From Natronospirales bacterium (GTDB taxonomy: Bacteria > Pseudomonadota > Gammaproteobacteria > Natronospirales > REEB76), in the NCBI GenBank assembly GCA_021816765.1, contig JAKAXB010000005.1, positions 62,001-126,000 on the forward strand: a stretch of DNA of 64,000 bases, read 5' to 3'. Both the position numbers and the translations under genes were made by a program. Positions 33,397 through 41,788 of this stretch are shown here, piece by piece (position 1 is the stretch's first letter; each line of letters opens with the position of its first letter). The notes below the pieces were generated by a model. That model had not been told where the DNA came from and did not search any database. It worked only from the letters and a program-made list of their open reading frames with translations.

Positions 33397-34992
33397 TCAG
33401 GTTGCCTGGGCCAATTCCGGACCCAGCGCCTGGATCAGCGGCTGCAATTGCGGGAGGTAATGACGCCAGCGACCGATGGCGCCGGTATAGAGCGGCTGGC
33501 GGGCCTGCCAGACGCTGGCGGTGGCGATACTGTCCGGTTGACGGTGAAAATCCAGGCAATGGTCATCCCACGGGAGTCCAAGGTATTCCAGGAGCGTGCG
33601 TATCTGGGTTTCCGGGTGGGTGACCAGGTTTTCATACTCAAGTTCAAATAGCATGTCCTGGGGGAGTGCGGCGCGCCAATGTGACATGAGATCGTGATAG
33701 GCACGGTAAAAGAAGGCGACATCCTGCAGATCATAGGAGTAATTGTTGCGCGGATGCGCGAAGTTCTGAAAGTAGAGGGAGAGGCAGGTGTCCAGAGGAT
33801 GGCGGCGGCAGTGAACAATTCGGGCCTGCGGAAAGACCCGCGCAATCAGGCCAAGGTGCAGGAAATTCAGGGGATTCTTGTCCACCACCCGTCGGACCTC
33901 CCCGGCCCGCTCCGGCCAGCGTTGCCGCTGCGCGCGGGCCAGCCCGGCCAGCGCCGCCTCATCGAGTTGGGCCAGGCACTCGGGATATCGGGTATGGGTT
34001 TGTGCCGCTGCCGCGGTGGCAAGCACTTCAATCCAGTCGGATTCGCCCAGACTGCAGACTTGCGGATGGCTGGCGAGTATGCGTTCCAGGAGCGTCGTGC
34101 CGCTGCGCAGCATTCCCACGATGAATACCGGGATCCGGGCGTCATCGCTATCCCGTGGGCGCCGGGGCAAGGGCGCGGCTGAAGCGACGCGCAGGCGTCG
34201 GAAGTAGTCCGCCCAGACGGCTGTCTGAAAGGGTTCCTCTGTCCGGCGCAGTGTATTGCCCTCCTGGATATGGCTGAAGGCCGGCGAATAGTCGCCCAGG
34301 TCGTCGTACATCTTGCCCAGGGCAAAGTGCAGGCAGGCCCGGGTCGCGGTCGTCAGGGCCTGGTTTTGCAGAGCAGTTTTGTAGCGCGCCACCAGGGCAG
34401 TGTCCTGTTCTGTGAGGCGACGGGTATGTACCAGCAACAGGTAGGCCGCTCCCATGTCGGGATCCAGTTCAATGGCCCTGGAGAGAGCCTGTTCCGCTTC
34501 CCGGTAGCGGCCGAGCTTCTGCCGGAATTCCCCCAGGCGCAGATAACTGCGCGCGCTGGGTTCCCGGACGATGATTCCGGCGTAGAGCATTTCCGCCTCC
34601 TCGAAACAGCGCAAATCAGCCAGCAGCGTACCGGTGCGGTGGAGCAGGGGCAGGTTACCGGGGTGGTTTTCGGCCAGTGTCAGGAGCAGACGCCCGGCTT
34701 CGGCCGTCCGGCCTTGCCCGTGCAACAGATAGGCCAAGCTGAAACCGGCTTCCTCCAGGTGCGGATCAAGCCGCAGTGCTTCCCGCAGGGCGGTTTCCGC
34801 CTCCTCCGCCCTGGCCTGGAGGCGCAGGCAGTGGCCCAAGGCGCAGTGCGCGGCGGCAAATCGGGCCTCTTCCCGGATGGCCTGCTTCAGCGCTTTTTCG
34901 GCAGCCGCATAGTCGCAGGATCTGAGAAATTGTTGCCCGCGTGAATAGGCGTCCGCGGCGGACTGGGATTGCCTGGGGGCATCGGTCAGCAA
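33397..34992 (-). CDS. TPR-containing sulfotransferase (copy 3)
   Basis: About 531 residues with TPRs in the first half (EEAETALREALRLDPHLEEA) and a sulfotransferase domain with FIVGMLRSGTTLLERILASH near 291 and HCRRHPLDTCLSLYFQNF near 392. The usual Pro of the PRSGT loop is replaced by Leu (MLRSGTT). C-terminal block TASVWQARQPLYTGAIGRW matches the sister genes. No ATG is available near the N-terminus; the frame starts with a TTG at 34992 and the start is uncertain. It is the first gene of the minus-strand run 34992-29357 and is divergent from the TonB receptor. Confidence 0.85.
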   Translation of the reverse strand: MLTDAPRQSQSAADAYSRGQQFLRSCDYAAAEKALKQAIREEARFAAAHCALGHCLRLQARAEEAETALREALRLDPHLEEAGFSLAYLLHGQGRTAEAGRLLLTLAENHPGNLPLLHRTGTLLADLRCFEEAEMLYAGIIVREPSARSYLRLGEFRQKLGRYREAEQALSRAIELDPDMGAAYLLLVHTRRLTEQDTALVARYKTALQNQALTTATRACLHFALGKMYDDLGDYSPAFSHIQEGNTLRRTEEPFQTAVWADYFRRLRVASAAPLPRRPRDSDDARIPVFIVGMLRSGTTLLERILASHPQVCSLGESDWIEVLATAAAAQTHTRYPECLAQLDEAALAGLARAQRQRWPERAGEVRRVVDKNPLNFLHLGLIARVFPQARIVHCRRHPLDTCLSLYFQNFAHPRNNYSYDLQDVAFFYRAYHDLMSHWRAALPQDMLFELEYENLVTHPETQIRTLLEYLGLPWDDHCLDFHRQPDSIATASVWQARQPLYTGAIGRWRHYLPQLQPLIQALGPELAQAT

Positions 34993-35431
34993 TGGGTTAA
35001 CCCGCGTCTCTTTTTCATAACACTCAAGGAGGCACCGCTCAAATATAACCGAGGGGCAGTGTATCCGAATCCCCTTTCCCGACCCATCTTTTACTGTGCC
35101 TGGGCAACTGGTGCAAATTTACAACAAAGATTTACGTGGTTAAGAGTTAGTTGTATTATAGCAACATTATTTCATTCCTTGAGGTCGTGGCAAGAAGAAT
35201 AAAGGGTAATCAGCCAAGCTCTCGAAGAGGAGTGTGTTTCCTGATTACAACACAAGCTTCCATTTTGGAATTCTTGTGCTACTATTACCACTGATACCTT
35301 AGTCCGGCGGATGGCACGGGTCCATCGCTTCAGGCCGGATGGTTGTAAATGTCGGGCCTTCGCGACGCGCCCATGCGCCTTGAAGGTCATTGAGCGTTCC
35401 AAACCAATTCACTCGCTTAGGAGTATGTGGG
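34993..35431. other. AT-rich divergent intergenic region
   Basis: 439 bp between TPR-sulfotransferase copy 3 (minus) and the TonB receptor (plus). It is clearly AT-richer than the surrounding genes, mostly between 35110 and 35300. Apart from the promoter at 35131-35159 I see no gene that can be supported; short open frames here lack ribosome-binding sites and recognisable content. Confidence 0.7.
35131..35159 (+). promoter_or_regulatory. Candidate sigma70 promoter for the TonB receptor
   Basis: TTTACG, a 17-base spacer, then TATTAT, facing the receptor gene. It would give a leader of about 270 nt, which is long enough to carry regulation, but no known motif was recognised in it. Confidence 0.4.
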
Positions 35432-38425
35432 ATGAACAGCAATCTAGTCAGCAAAGCGGTGCGCTATGCCCTGGTGGCCGGCGCCGCCACTGCCTTGGTG
35501 GCCCCGGCGGTCTTCGCCCAGGATGCCACGCAGAGCAGCAGCAATCAGAACCAGAATTCCAACACGGCCCAGTTGGGCAAGATCGAGGTGACGGGTACGC
35601 GCATTCTGCGCACGGACGTGGAGACGGCCCAGCCGGTCACCATCATCACCCGCAAGCAGATTCAGGAATCGGGCCTGACCTCCATCGGCGACGTGCTGCA
35701 GTCCTTGACCCAGTCCGGTAATGCCTTGAACACCGCCTTCAACAACGGCGGTAACGGTGCCGAGAACATTGACTTGCGCTTCCTGGGCGCGCAGCGCTTG
35801 CTGGTGCTGGTCAACGGGCGCCGCTGGATCCCGGGGCTGAACGGCACCGTGGACCTGAATCAGATCCCCGTGTCCATCATTGACCACGTGGAAATCCTGC
35901 AGGACGGTGCCTCAGCCATTTACGGTTCCGATGCCATCGCGGGGGTGGTGAACATCATCACCGTCAAGAACTACAACGGTGCCGAGGCCCATGCCTACTT
36001 GGGGATGTATGACGGTCATAACGACGGCGGCGGCTGGGACGGCAAGGTTCAGGAATACGACTTCACCATCGGCAGCAGTGGCAACCGCGGCGGCGTGGTG
36101 ATGAACGCGAGCTACGTGAACCAGAGCCCGGTATGGGCCGGCCAGCGCACCATCTCCAAGGAACCGGTATGGGGCGAAGGCCCCTCCACGGGCAGTTCCG
36201 CGAGCCCGAGCGGGCGGTTCCTGTTGACGGGGTCGGCTTTTGCCGGCAAGAGCTTCGGCCAGGCGAGTTGCGGTGCGTTCAATCCCGCCGGTCACTCCTA
36301 TGGCACCTGCGACATGACCCTGATCACGCCGGGCCAGACCAGCCAGCCGGTGCCGATCGGCAATTTCCGCAATTTCACCAATCCCGACCATTACAACTAT
36401 GCTCCGGCGAACTACTTCGTGACGCCCAACGAGCGCACCGGCTTGTACGTGCAGGGCCATTACAACTTGGCGGATAACCTGGAATTCACCACCAGCGTGC
36501 TGTACAACGACCGGGTATCGCAGCAGTCCCTGGCGCCCTCGCCCATATTTATCGGTGCCTTCGGTTATACCGCCAACGGCAAGCCTTTCGGCATCGGCAA
36601 ATCCAATCCCTACAATCCGTTCGGCACCAATCTGGTGGGTTCGTTCGGCTCGCCGTGCTATGCCGCGGGTACCTGCGAAGCGATTGCCTTCTCCGGCCGT
36701 CGTCCCATCGAAGGGGGCAACCGCTACTTCAACCAGAACGTGGAAACCTTCATGTTCCGTTCGGGATTGAACGGCTACTTCAATATGATGGGCAGCGAAT
36801 GGGACTGGAACGTAGGCTATACCTACGGCAACAACTACGAGACCGATGTCACCCGCGGCCTGTTCAACACCCTGAACCTGGCCCAGGCCCTGGATGCGCC
36901 CGGCTTCACGCCGTGCAGCCAGAGTCCGGGTTGCGTGCCCTTCAACTGGTTCGGCGGCAATCCCTCGATCACGCCCGCCATGCTGGCCTACACGCAGTAC
37001 GAGGATCACGCGGTCACCGAGAACACCATGCGGGACTACACCGCCAACATCACCGGCGACCTGGCCCAGCTTCCGGCCGGCCCCCTGGGGGTCGCGCTGG
37101 GCGCCGAGTACCTGGAGTACGACGGTTTCCAGCATCCGGATGCCACCACCTCCTCGGGCAACACCACCGGCAATGTGACCCAGCCCACGGACGGCGCGCA
37201 GTGGACCCATGCGGAGTATGTGGAGTTCAACATTCCGCTGGTGTCGGATGCGCCGTTCATGAAGAGCGTGAGCCTGGACATCGCCAACCGCTGGTCGCAG
37301 TTCAAATGGGCGGGCGGCGAGCCCTCGAGCCCTAACTACGGCGTGCAGCACAGCGCCAATGCCTCCACCGGCCGGGCAGCCCTGCGCTGGCAGGCCACCA
37401 ACGACCTCCTGCTGCGCGGCAGCTGGTCCCAGGGCTTCCGCGTGCCCAGCCTGAGCGAACTGTATCTGGGCGACAGCCAGAACTTCCCGTCGGCGCAGGA
37501 TCCCTGCGCACCGCCGCCGGGTTCGCTGCCGCCGGGTGGGCCCCTGCCTCCCGGATGCAACGGGGTGACGCATACCCAGCCGAACAGCCAGATCCAGTCC
37601 ACCATCGGCGGCAATCCGGGCCTGACGCCGGAGAAGGCCATCTCCCGGTCCGTGGGCTTTGTGTACAGCCCCAACTGGTTCCCGGGCTTCGACTTCAGCG
37701 CCGATTACTACCAGATCGTGCTGACCAATGAGGTGAGTGCCATCGGGGTGCAGACCATTCTGAACGGCTGCTATATCGCGCAGAATCAGAACTACTGCAA
37801 AGACATCACCCAAACGGGTAATTCGATTACCAACATACTGGATACCAATGTCAATATCGGCGGCATCCGCACCAACGGCATTGATATCTCCACCCACTAC
37901 CGGTTCCCGTCCACCGCCATCGGCGACTTCAAGCTGGGGCTGGACTGGACCTTCCTCCGTTCCTTCGTGCAGACCATCCCCAACAGCCAGAGTCCCACAG
38001 GGTTCTCCAGCACGGAGCTGGCGGGGACCACCACCGGTTTCGGCGGGTTCCCGAGGCAGCGGGCCAACCTCAGCCTGAACTGGAACTACGGCAACTGGTC
38101 GGCGAACTGGATGATGCAGTACATCCACTCCATGATCGAAGGCTGCACCACCACGACCATTACGGACGGGTTCTGCTCGGATCCCACGGGGTTCTACTCC
38201 CCGACGGGCGGCACCGGCGTGAACCATGTGGGCGGCACGGTCTACAACGACGTGCAGGCGACTTATCATGTGGATAGCCTGAATTCCGACTTCACCTTCG
38301 GTATCCGCAACGTCCTGGACAAGAAGCCGCCGGCGGTGTTGACCGCCTTCGCCAACAGCTTCCTGCCCTCCTTCTACCGCGTACCGGGCCGGTTCTTCTA
38401 CGTCCAGGTCGGGGTGAAGTTCTAA
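35432..38425 (+). CDS. TonB-dependent outer-membrane receptor
   Basis: A 997-residue outer-membrane active transporter that imports a ligand with TonB/ExbBD energy. Signal peptide MNSNLVSKAVRYALVAG...AVFAQ; plug domain with IEVTGTRILRTDVETAQPVT, SIGDVLQSLTQSGNAL, INGR-like LVNGRRWIPGLNG and EILQDGASAIYGSDAIAGVVN; a 22-strand barrel ending in FFYVQVGVKF. A proline-rich segment between Cys692 and Cys709 is probably an external loop. ATG 35432 has AGGAG eight bases upstream. The ligand is unknown. It is flanked by sulfotransferase and 2-oxoglutarate-oxygenase genes on both sides and followed by a terminator. Confidence 0.93.
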   Translation: MNSNLVSKAVRYALVAGAATALVAPAVFAQDATQSSSNQNQNSNTAQLGKIEVTGTRILRTDVETAQPVTIITRKQIQESGLTSIGDVLQSLTQSGNALNTAFNNGGNGAENIDLRFLGAQRLLVLVNGRRWIPGLNGTVDLNQIPVSIIDHVEILQDGASAIYGSDAIAGVVNIITVKNYNGAEAHAYLGMYDGHNDGGGWDGKVQEYDFTIGSSGNRGGVVMNASYVNQSPVWAGQRTISKEPVWGEGPSTGSSASPSGRFLLTGSAFAGKSFGQASCGAFNPAGHSYGTCDMTLITPGQTSQPVPIGNFRNFTNPDHYNYAPANYFVTPNERTGLYVQGHYNLADNLEFTTSVLYNDRVSQQSLAPSPIFIGAFGYTANGKPFGIGKSNPYNPFGTNLVGSFGSPCYAAGTCEAIAFSGRRPIEGGNRYFNQNVETFMFRSGLNGYFNMMGSEWDWNVGYTYGNNYETDVTRGLFNTLNLAQALDAPGFTPCSQSPGCVPFNWFGGNPSITPAMLAYTQYEDHAVTENTMRDYTANITGDLAQLPAGPLGVALGAEYLEYDGFQHPDATTSSGNTTGNVTQPTDGAQWTHAEYVEFNIPLVSDAPFMKSVSLDIANRWSQFKWAGGEPSSPNYGVQHSANASTGRAALRWQATNDLLLRGSWSQGFRVPSLSELYLGDSQNFPSAQDPCAPPPGSLPPGGPLPPGCNGVTHTQPNSQIQSTIGGNPGLTPEKAISRSVGFVYSPNWFPGFDFSADYYQIVLTNEVSAIGVQTILNGCYIAQNQNYCKDITQTGNSITNILDTNVNIGGIRTNGIDISTHYRFPSTAIGDFKLGLDWTFLRSFVQTIPNSQSPTGFSSTELAGTTTGFGGFPRQRANLSLNWNYGNWSANWMMQYIHSMIEGCTTTTITDGFCSDPTGFYSPTGGTGVNHVGGTVYNDVQATYHVDSLNSDFTFGIRNVLDKKPPAVLTAFANSFLPSFYRVPGRFFYVQVGVKF

Positions 38426-38470
38426 GGGGGGAGTGAATCGCCTGAGAAAACAGAGAGAGTGTCCTATTCA

Positions 38471-38498
38471 GCGGCCCCGCGAGGGGCCGCTTTCTTTT
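38471..38498 (+). terminator. Rho-independent terminator after the TonB receptor
   Basis: GCGGCCCC-GCGA-GGGGCCGC, an 8-bp perfect stem with a tetraloop, is followed by TTTCTTTT. It lies 46 bp after the receptor stop. Confidence 0.9.
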
Positions 38499-38631
38499 GC
38501 GCGGCGGTTTCCGTGATTGCAGCGATCGGCTGCCTGCTCGCGCGGCACTGCATCCGCACCGGGGAACCGGATAATCTAGGAACTCGACGCCCGGGCAGCC
38601 TGGGATATTCGCCAGCTTGATGACAATGCGG

Positions 38632-39339
38632 TTAACCGGTGCGCAGGCGCAGTACCGGTTCTTCGGCGGCTTGACCCGCCTCCCGTACCCAGGCGTTGAA
38701 TGCCACGGTGATACGTTCGCGCGTACCGTAGTAAGGCGCCACTTCGTGCATCAGGTAGGAGGGAAACAGCAGCAATTGCCCTGCCCGCAGACTGAAGGCC
38801 AATTCACCCAGGCCGAAAGGCGTTTGCCAATGGGCGTTGCCCGGATCGAGATACATGCCGGCCGTGGTACGGGCTTCCAGGAAGCGCAAGGCCCCGTTGT
38901 TGGGTTTGTCTGCCACCGCATCACCCGGATCCACGCAGTACACACCGGACCAGGACGCCATGGGGTGGTTATGCTGGGCGGTGTAGCCGCCGTGGCGCGT
39001 CAGGTGGTACCAGCTATGGTGAAAGATGCGCAGCCGGGCCATCTCCTCGTTGGAATAGCCGTTCAGCCGCTGGATGACGAGCCCGGTGTATTGCAGGCAG
39101 AAACGCGCCAGCGCCTGGATTTCCGTTTCCGGGTTTTCAAACAGGCTGAAATCGCTCTCGTACACCGCAACCTTGATGACCGGCGTGGGCACCGAATGGC
39201 GGGGGCGGTCTGGGTCCTGCTCCCATCGCAGAAACAACTCCCGCAGGCGCGCATTGAGCGCCTCGAAATCCGGCATCTGCGTCTCAATGAGGGGGGAGGC
39301 AAAGGCCGTGCTGATGTTGATGTGCGGCGGTTGCGGCAT
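38632..39339 (-). CDS. Fe(II)/2-oxoglutarate oxygenase, TIGR02466-like
   Basis: A 235-residue putative 2-oxoglutarate-dependent hydroxylase of the TIGR02466 type. Hallmarks are QHNHPMASWSGVYCVDPGD and the C-terminal LLLFPSYLMHEVAPYYGTRERITVAFN, containing the metal-binding histidines and the 2-oxoglutarate Arg. The N-terminal third is helical. No signal peptide, so it acts in the cytosol. The ATG at 39339 is only a few bases from a minus-strand TATTAT/TATAAG (39348-39356), suggesting a very short leader. It is head-to-head with the next oxygenase gene (120-bp gap) and tail-to-tail with the receptor. Confidence 0.82.
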   Translation of the reverse strand: MPQPPHINISTAFASPLIETQMPDFEALNARLRELFLRWEQDPDRPRHSVPTPVIKVAVYESDFSLFENPETEIQALARFCLQYTGLVIQRLNGYSNEEMARLRIFHHSWYHLTRHGGYTAQHNHPMASWSGVYCVDPGDAVADKPNNGALRFLEARTTAGMYLDPGNAHWQTPFGLGELAFSLRAGQLLLFPSYLMHEVAPYYGTRERITVAFNAWVREAGQAAEEPVLRLRTG

Positions 39340-39461
39340 GCTGCAATCTTATAATAAACGGCCGGCGTGGGGCGCGGCGCCAGGCTCCGTGCATTGTTTA
39401 TTTTGCAGCAGCGTATTACAGTCAGACCCGGAGCAGCACAATCCGGGGAAGTCTCATCGTG

Positions 39462-40028
39462 ATGGGATACACGCGGACACAACAGATTGAAGGCCGCGAA
39501 ATCCGCGTCTATGACGGCCTGCTGAACCCCCAGGATATCCACGCACTCACCGCCCTGTTTGAAGGGGGGGCCTTTGTGCGCAGTGAGGTGGCCCGCCCCG
39601 ACACGGCGGTATTTCGTCACTGGGCTCTCAATATTCCCCTGGAAACCGCGATCCGCCTGCCGGTGTACGCGCCGACGCTCGCGGCAGTGCGGGATTTTCG
39701 TGCGGACCGGCAGTACCGGCTGTACCGGTGCTACTGCAACCATGCCGCCTATGGAGACATGCTGTTCACCCACACCGATTGCCCACCGGGAGAGCAGCAT
39801 CTCACCACGCTGTGGTACGTCGCGCCGGAATGGAACGTGGAGTGGGGCGGTGAAACCGTGTTTTTCAATTCGCGCCAGGATGCGGAAGCGGTGGTCAGCC
39901 CGCGGCCGGGGCGGCTGGTGGTTTTTGACGGCTCCCTGACCCATGTGGGACGCCCGCCCAACCGCGTTTGCTACGTCCCCCGCTATACCCTGGCGCTGAA
40001 ATTTGATGTGATGGCGAAACCATCCTAG
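39462..40028 (+). CDS. Fe(II)/2-oxoglutarate oxygenase, prolyl-4-hydroxylase-like
   Basis: A 188-residue single-domain P4H-superfamily enzyme. The metal triad is HTD (in FTHTDCPPGEQHLTTLWY) plus the distal His in LVVFDGSLTHVGRPP; Arg in VPRYTLALKF is the 2-oxoglutarate binder. The GGETVFF strand is typical of P4H folds. ATG 39462 has GGGGAAG about ten bases upstream; the GTG directly before it is also possible. Its stop overlaps the stop of the convergent TPR-sulfotransferase copy 4 by four bases. Confidence 0.85.
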   Translation: MGYTRTQQIEGREIRVYDGLLNPQDIHALTALFEGGAFVRSEVARPDTAVFRHWALNIPLETAIRLPVYAPTLAAVRDFRADRQYRLYRCYCNHAAYGDMLFTHTDCPPGEQHLTTLWYVAPEWNVEWGGETVFFNSRQDAEAVVSPRPGRLVVFDGSLTHVGRPPNRVCYVPRYTLALKFDVMAKPS

Positions 40029-41788
40029 ATTTCAATCTCGTACCCCAAGGTTTTCGCCAGCGGCCGCAGCGTCTCGATGGTCGGAGCGAGATGTCGGGCG
40101 TAGCGCTTCCAGCGATACAGGGCATCCCGGTAAACCGGTTGAATCACCTGATGATAGCTGGGCGTATAGATGCGCCCGCGTCCGCGGGCATGCGCCGTGT
40201 GATCGGAAAGACCCTCTGCCCACTCCAGTTCAAGAAAATCGAGCAGGGTGCGGATTTCCCCATCTTTGTTTTCCACCAGCGCTTCGTAACGCAGTTCATG
40301 CACTTTGAGCGGCAACTGCTTCCGGTAATGCAGCCACAGATCCATCACAAGGCAGTATAATTGCGTCGCGGTTTGCAGATCGCAGAGATTGGCCAGCACC
40401 GGATTGCGCCCGAAGGGCTGCATGAAGCACGACAGGATGACATCGCAGGGATGGCGCAGGGAAAAAATGAAACGCGCCTCGGGGAAAAGCAGATGGATGA
40501 GAGCGGCATGGGCTGAGAAAAAGGGATTCTTGTCCACGACCAGTGTGGTGTGGGCCTTGTCGCCCAGTTGTTGCTCCAGCGCATGCCAGTAGCGCGTTCT
40601 CATTTCATCCAGATCCGCTGCTGTGAGTCTGGAGAGAGCTTGCGGGTATCCTGCGGGATGCTGACCCAGGGTTTCGATAATCTGGTCAATAAACGGCTCT
40701 TCTTCCAGCACCGATATTCCCGGGTGGGCATCCAGGATGGTATCCAGGAGCGTGGTGCCGGAACGCGGGAAGCCCACCAGAAAGACCGGATTTTGCGCCG
40801 GCAGCGGTCCGATCCCGGCAGCCGATCGCAGGGTAGCGAACGGAAAGGTTTGGAAGAAATCCGCCATGGCGCCCATTTCCCGCCGGTAGTGCCGGGCGCC
40901 TTGTGCGAGTTCCGGCCATAGTTGCAGCGTCTGCCGGTTCCCTTCCAGAAAATACTGATACGCCTGATCGGCGTCTCCGAGCCGGTCATAATCACGTCCG
41001 AGTTCGAACTCCATGGCCCACCGCACATTGACATCCATGCCCTCATTTTGCAGCACTGATTTGAGTCTCAGGACCGCGGCTTTATATGCACCCCGGCGGC
41101 GTTCGCATTTTGCCGCAATCAGGTGCAGATGTTCCTGCTGAGGCGCCAGGGCGAGCCCCCGCGACACGGCTTGCTCCGCCTCGTCCAGCATGTTGGCCTG
41201 TTCATAGAGTGTTGCGAGGTTGGACCATATGTCGGCCCGGGATGGATCCAAGGTTATGGCATTACGATAGGCCGCAATTGCGGCCACATAGTCGTGCTGC
41301 CGATTCAGAGCAACCGCCAGATTGTTGTACAGATCCGGATCATGGGCATTCAGTGCCAAGGCGTCCCGATAGGCCGCAATGGCGGCGCTGATATTTCCCA
41401 ACTCTTTCAGCGCAAGTCCCATCTGGTTCAGTATGCGCGCGTCATTCAGGCCGGCTCTCACGGCATTCTGCAGGGAATGTATCGTCTCGGGCCACCGTTG
41501 CAGTGCAAAGTAGGCCGAGCCCAGTACCCGCCATACCACTCCTTTATTCGGCGCGTACCGTGAAGCGGCTTCCAGATTGGGTAGTGCGGCGGCGGTATCA
41601 CCGGCATTGAGCAGCAGGCTCCCCAGCATGAACAAGGCGCCGGCATGTTGTGGATTTTCAACAAGCGCCTGACTGGCCAGTGCCTGCGCATGACCGGTAT
41701 CACCTGACTCGTAAGCGTCAATCGCGGCGTCGTAAAACTCAGTGGCAGTGCGCGGCGCGGGCTTGGGGGCCCCAATCAGGTTATTCAC
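40025..41788 (-). CDS. TPR-containing sulfotransferase (copy 4)
   Basis: 587 residues: TPR array (about 15-270; AIAAYRDALALNAHDPDLYNN) and a sulfotransferase domain with FLVGFPRSGTTLLDTILDAH near 336 and FSLRHPCDVILSCFMQPF near 440. The C-terminal block TPSYHQVIQPVYRDALYRW is the most diverged of the four sisters. GTG 41788 overlaps the stop of the hydroxylase-sulfotransferase fusion (GTGA), so the two are translationally coupled. No signal peptide. Confidence 0.88.
   Translation of the reverse strand: MNNLIGAPKPAPRTATEFYDAAIDAYESGDTGHAQALASQALVENPQHAGALFMLGSLLLNAGDTAAALPNLEAASRYAPNKGVVWRVLGSAYFALQRWPETIHSLQNAVRAGLNDARILNQMGLALKELGNISAAIAAYRDALALNAHDPDLYNNLAVALNRQHDYVAAIAAYRNAITLDPSRADIWSNLATLYEQANMLDEAEQAVSRGLALAPQQEHLHLIAAKCERRRGAYKAAVLRLKSVLQNEGMDVNVRWAMEFELGRDYDRLGDADQAYQYFLEGNRQTLQLWPELAQGARHYRREMGAMADFFQTFPFATLRSAAGIGPLPAQNPVFLVGFPRSGTTLLDTILDAHPGISVLEEEPFIDQIIETLGQHPAGYPQALSRLTAADLDEMRTRYWHALEQQLGDKAHTTLVVDKNPFFSAHAALIHLLFPEARFIFSLRHPCDVILSCFMQPFGRNPVLANLCDLQTATQLYCLVMDLWLHYRKQLPLKVHELRYEALVENKDGEIRTLLDFLELEWAEGLSDHTAHARGRGRIYTPSYHQVIQPVYRDALYRWKRYARHLAPTIETLRPLAKTLGYEIEI

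Noticed and set aside
35912-38269. 785-residue open frame antisense to the TonB receptor
   Set aside because: The plus strand encodes a complete receptor with signal peptide, plug and barrel. The antisense product is His/Gly/Arg-rich and low in hydrophobic order, as expected of a shadow frame.
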